Shown here piece after piece: positions 14,646 to 15,939 of a DNA stretch of 15,939 bases; within the stretch, counting starts at the first letter, position 1; the number at the start of each line of letters is the position of its first letter. Location: positions 1-15,939 of the forward strand of contig DINS01000034.1 in the NCBI GenBank assembly GCA_002426015.1, in the 5' to 3' direction. The notes beneath the pieces were generated by a model. That model had not been told where the DNA came from, searched no databases, and saw nothing but the letters and a program-made list of their open reading frames with translations. The stretch comes from Flavobacteriaceae bacterium UBA5534. GTDB taxonomy: Bacteria; Bacteroidota; Bacteroidia; Flavobacteriales; Flavobacteriaceae. The position numbers were made by a program, and so were the translations under genes.

Positions 14646-15419
14646 TCAACTGAATAGCTTTTGTTTAAAAGAATCAACCAACATTTTATACAACTCAGGA
14701 TGTTTCTTTTTAAGCAAGTCTGGACGCTCGAAGAAATACTCTGAAGCTACTGCAAAGAATTCTGCTTGGTTTGTACCACCATATTTTCGGATATCAGAAT
14801 GGTTGTTGTTTATGGCTTCCATCTCCTTATGGATTAAATTCAGCCAAGGTATTGCATATTGATGTTCTAATAACCGTTCTGGTACACCGTCTGTTCTATC
14901 ATCCAGCTTATCTATAAGGTGCAGGAATTCGTGTATGCCGGTATTACTTTTATCGGTTGTGTTATTGAAACCGTGATACAATGCTTTTTTAGATAAAATC
15001 ATTTGCTTCTCAAAACGTCCGTTTCCAACTATGCCGCCAATGTTTCTTGAGTTATCCTTGCTGCTAAATTGCATATCTTCATTAAAATTATCAGGATACA
15101 ATAAAATACCGCTTAAATTAGTGTAATGCCATTCTTTAAATCCAAAAACAGGAATTACCGCACTTGCTGCAATTAAAATTTTGTCTAATTCTTCCAATTC
15201 AAACTGCACAGCATCTATATAAACTTCACTTAAAAACTCCATCATTCTTTGTTGAAAAACAATTTGCTTGCCATTAGAAAGGTTTTTATAATAAAGAACA
15301 TTCTTCATTAATAATTTGTGCCAATGCTCTGGAAAAGGCTTTACGCTATGGCGTTTCGCTTTTCTGTAAAAATGAATAGCAAAGAGAAGAATCATAACAA
15401 AAATTAAAATATAAACCAT
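14646..15419 (-). CDS. mtfA: M90-family zinc peptidase, MtfA-like
   Basis: A 257-residue protein of the MtfA (M90) zinc-dependent peptidase family. The zinc site is visible as HEFLHLIDKLDDRTDGVP (163-180, HExxH with H163, E164, H167) and a downstream NQAEFFAVASEYFFERP (217-233), where E220 is the likely third ligand by comparison with E. coli MtfA. Unlike E. coli MtfA it begins with a membrane anchor (residues 2-16), so it is probably tethered to the inner membrane with the catalytic domain in the cytoplasm (HFYRKAKRH follows the anchor, positive-inside). E. coli MtfA is known to bind the repressor Mlc; no such partner is present here. It starts 14 bp after the HMA gene and seems to be the last gene of the Cu-ATPase operon. 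Confidence 0.88.
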   Translation of the reverse strand: MVYILIFVMILLFAIHFYRKAKRHSVKPFPEHWHKLLMKNVLYYKNLSNGKQIVFQQRMMEFLSEVYIDAVQFELEELDKILIAASAVIPVFGFKEWHYTNLSGILLYPDNFNEDMQFSSKDNSRNIGGIVGNGRFEKQMILSKKALYHGFNNTTDKSNTGIHEFLHLIDKLDDRTDGVPERLLEHQYAIPWLNLIHKEMEAINNNHSDIRKYGGTNQAEFFAVASEYFFERPDLLKKKHPELYKMLVDSFKQKLFS

Positions 15420-15433
15420 ATTATACCGAGCTA

Positions 15434-15646
15434 TTAATCTACTGGTTCCGCTTTAAAGCCTACTTTTTGCAATGTAGCCTTTACATCTTCTTCGGTAGCG
15501 CCATCGCTTTCTATGGTTAAAATTTTATCAGGATTAGAGGTATCCACTTCCCAACTTTCAACACCTTCTTGCTTGTTTAAAAAGGGGGTTACTTTAGAGA
15601 CGCAACCACCACAATTGATATTCGTTTTAAATTTTAAAGTTTTCAT
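15434..15646 (-). CDS. heavy-metal-associated (HMA) domain protein, CopZ-like
   Basis: A 70-residue single-domain protein with the HMA ferredoxin-like fold. The metal loop is INCGGCVSKV, a CxxC with C12 and C15, after the first strand (KTLKFKTN). The remaining pattern, VESWEVDTSNPDKILTIESD then EEDVKATLQKVGF, is the usual beta-alpha-beta order ending in a GFKAE strand. Such proteins carry Cu(I) in the cytoplasm and pass it to Cu-ATPases. The loop is GGC rather than the more common MTCxxC, as in several Bacteroidota members. It lies 23 bp downstream of the Cu-type ATPase gene, so delivery of copper to that pump is likely. Confidence 0.9.
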   Translation of the reverse strand: MKTLKFKTNINCGGCVSKVTPFLNKQEGVESWEVDTSNPDKILTIESDGATEEDVKATLQKVGFKAEPVD

Positions 15647-15669
15647 AGTATTTGAATTTATAATTAATA

Positions 15670-15939
15670 TTAAAGTTTTACTCGCTTAAGCCTTAAGCTA
15701 TTTAAAACCACCGATACGCTGCTGAAAGCCATTGCCATTCCTGCAATCATTGGGTCCAATAAAAATCCATTTATGGGATACAAAACGCCTGCTGCAATTG
15801 GGATACCAATGAGATTATAAATGAATGCCCAAAATAGATTCTGACGTATGCCTAACACAGTTCTTTTTGATAGTTCCAACGCCTTTGGAATGGATTGCAA
15901 ATCTGACGTTATCAAGGTCATTTTCGCAACGTCCATTGC
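15670..15939 (-). CDS. copA: P1B-1 type Cu(I)/Ag(I)-transporting ATPase, C-terminal fragment
   Basis: The last 89 residues of a heavy-metal P-type ATPase; the rest lies beyond the right edge. The fragment begins in the P-domain end (MDVAKMTLITSDLQSIPKAL), continues with the linker SKRTVLGIRQN and contains the last two membrane helices. Both P1B-1 selectivity signatures are present: TM7 has N-x6-YN-x4-P (NLFWAFIYNLIGIP) and TM8 has M-x2-SS (MAFSS), followed by SVVLNSLRLKRVKL. These identify Cu(I)/Ag(I) exporters. ATP hydrolysis drives metal from cytoplasm to periplasm, where the RND system encoded next could take over. No C-terminal HMA domain is fused; a separate HMA protein follows 23 bp on. 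Confidence 0.92.
   Translation of the reverse strand, partial: AMDVAKMTLITSDLQSIPKALELSKRTVLGIRQNLFWAFIYNLIGIPIAAGVLYPINGFLLDPMIAGMAMAFSSVSVVLNSLRLKRVKL

Noticed and set aside
1..15939. CRISPR arrays, tRNA or rRNA genes, insertion sequences
   Set aside because: No regularly spaced repeats, cloverleaf, rRNA-like blocks or transposase motifs were recognised on reading both strands.

Overview
The window looks like DNA from a Bacteroidota bacterium, most likely a marine or environmental Flavobacteriaceae. The grounds are the BfmA/BtgA-type mobilization protein, a DUF5712-type relaxase, DUF932 and DUF6876 proteins typical of Bacteroidota mobile elements, AT-rich DNA, weak Shine-Dalgarno sequences and promoter-like TAnnTTTG boxes. 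It reads as part of an integrative conjugative element, or a mobilizable island or plasmid, that carries a heavy-metal resistance cargo. Nearly every convincing gene is on the minus strand. No integrase, transposase, tRNA, rRNA or CRISPR array was seen, so the ends of the element lie outside.

Right-to-left in transcription order, the cargo occupies about 15939 to 6611. First comes the C-terminal end of a P1B-1 type Cu(I)/Ag(I)-exporting ATPase, then a CxxC heavy-metal-associated domain protein and an MtfA-like M90 zinc peptidase, probably one operon. After a 183-192 bp gap with a promoter-like box there is a second operon: a His-rich exported protein, a TolC-family outer membrane factor, a small His-rich lipoprotein, a lipoprotein RND adaptor and a 1027-residue heavy-metal RND pump. 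A hairpin terminator closes it. A cation diffusion facilitator gene follows as a separate unit. Together these would move metal from cytoplasm to periplasm (P-type ATPase, CDF) and then across the outer membrane (RND-adaptor-TolC), with His-rich proteins as likely periplasmic metal binders. The ATPase signature says Cu/Ag, but the RND pump lacks the CusA methionine triad, so its substrate is open.

The stretch 5734-6610 has no convincing large gene, is visibly more AT-rich, and is a candidate cargo/backbone junction. It holds a few tiny ORFs, one with a promoter-like box.

The element backbone occupies about 5733 to 1. It starts with a DUF932 protein, then a 767-bp noncoding region full of inverted repeats, including a 76-bp nested stem-loop with perfect 15-bp arms. 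Next come a short SSB without an acidic tail (with its own terminator), a DUF6876 protein and a small unknown protein closed by a strong terminator. A 450-bp region with stacked inverted repeats and paired 14-bp direct repeats follows and is the best oriT candidate. It leads into the mobilization operon: BfmA-like accessory protein, DUF5712-type relaxase and a VirD4/TraG-type coupling ATPase cut by the window edge.

The least explained parts are the structured noncoding DNA at 4144-4730, the putative oriT at 2634-2856, the DUF932-SSB-DUF6876-small protein module, and the set of His-rich proteins in the efflux operon.
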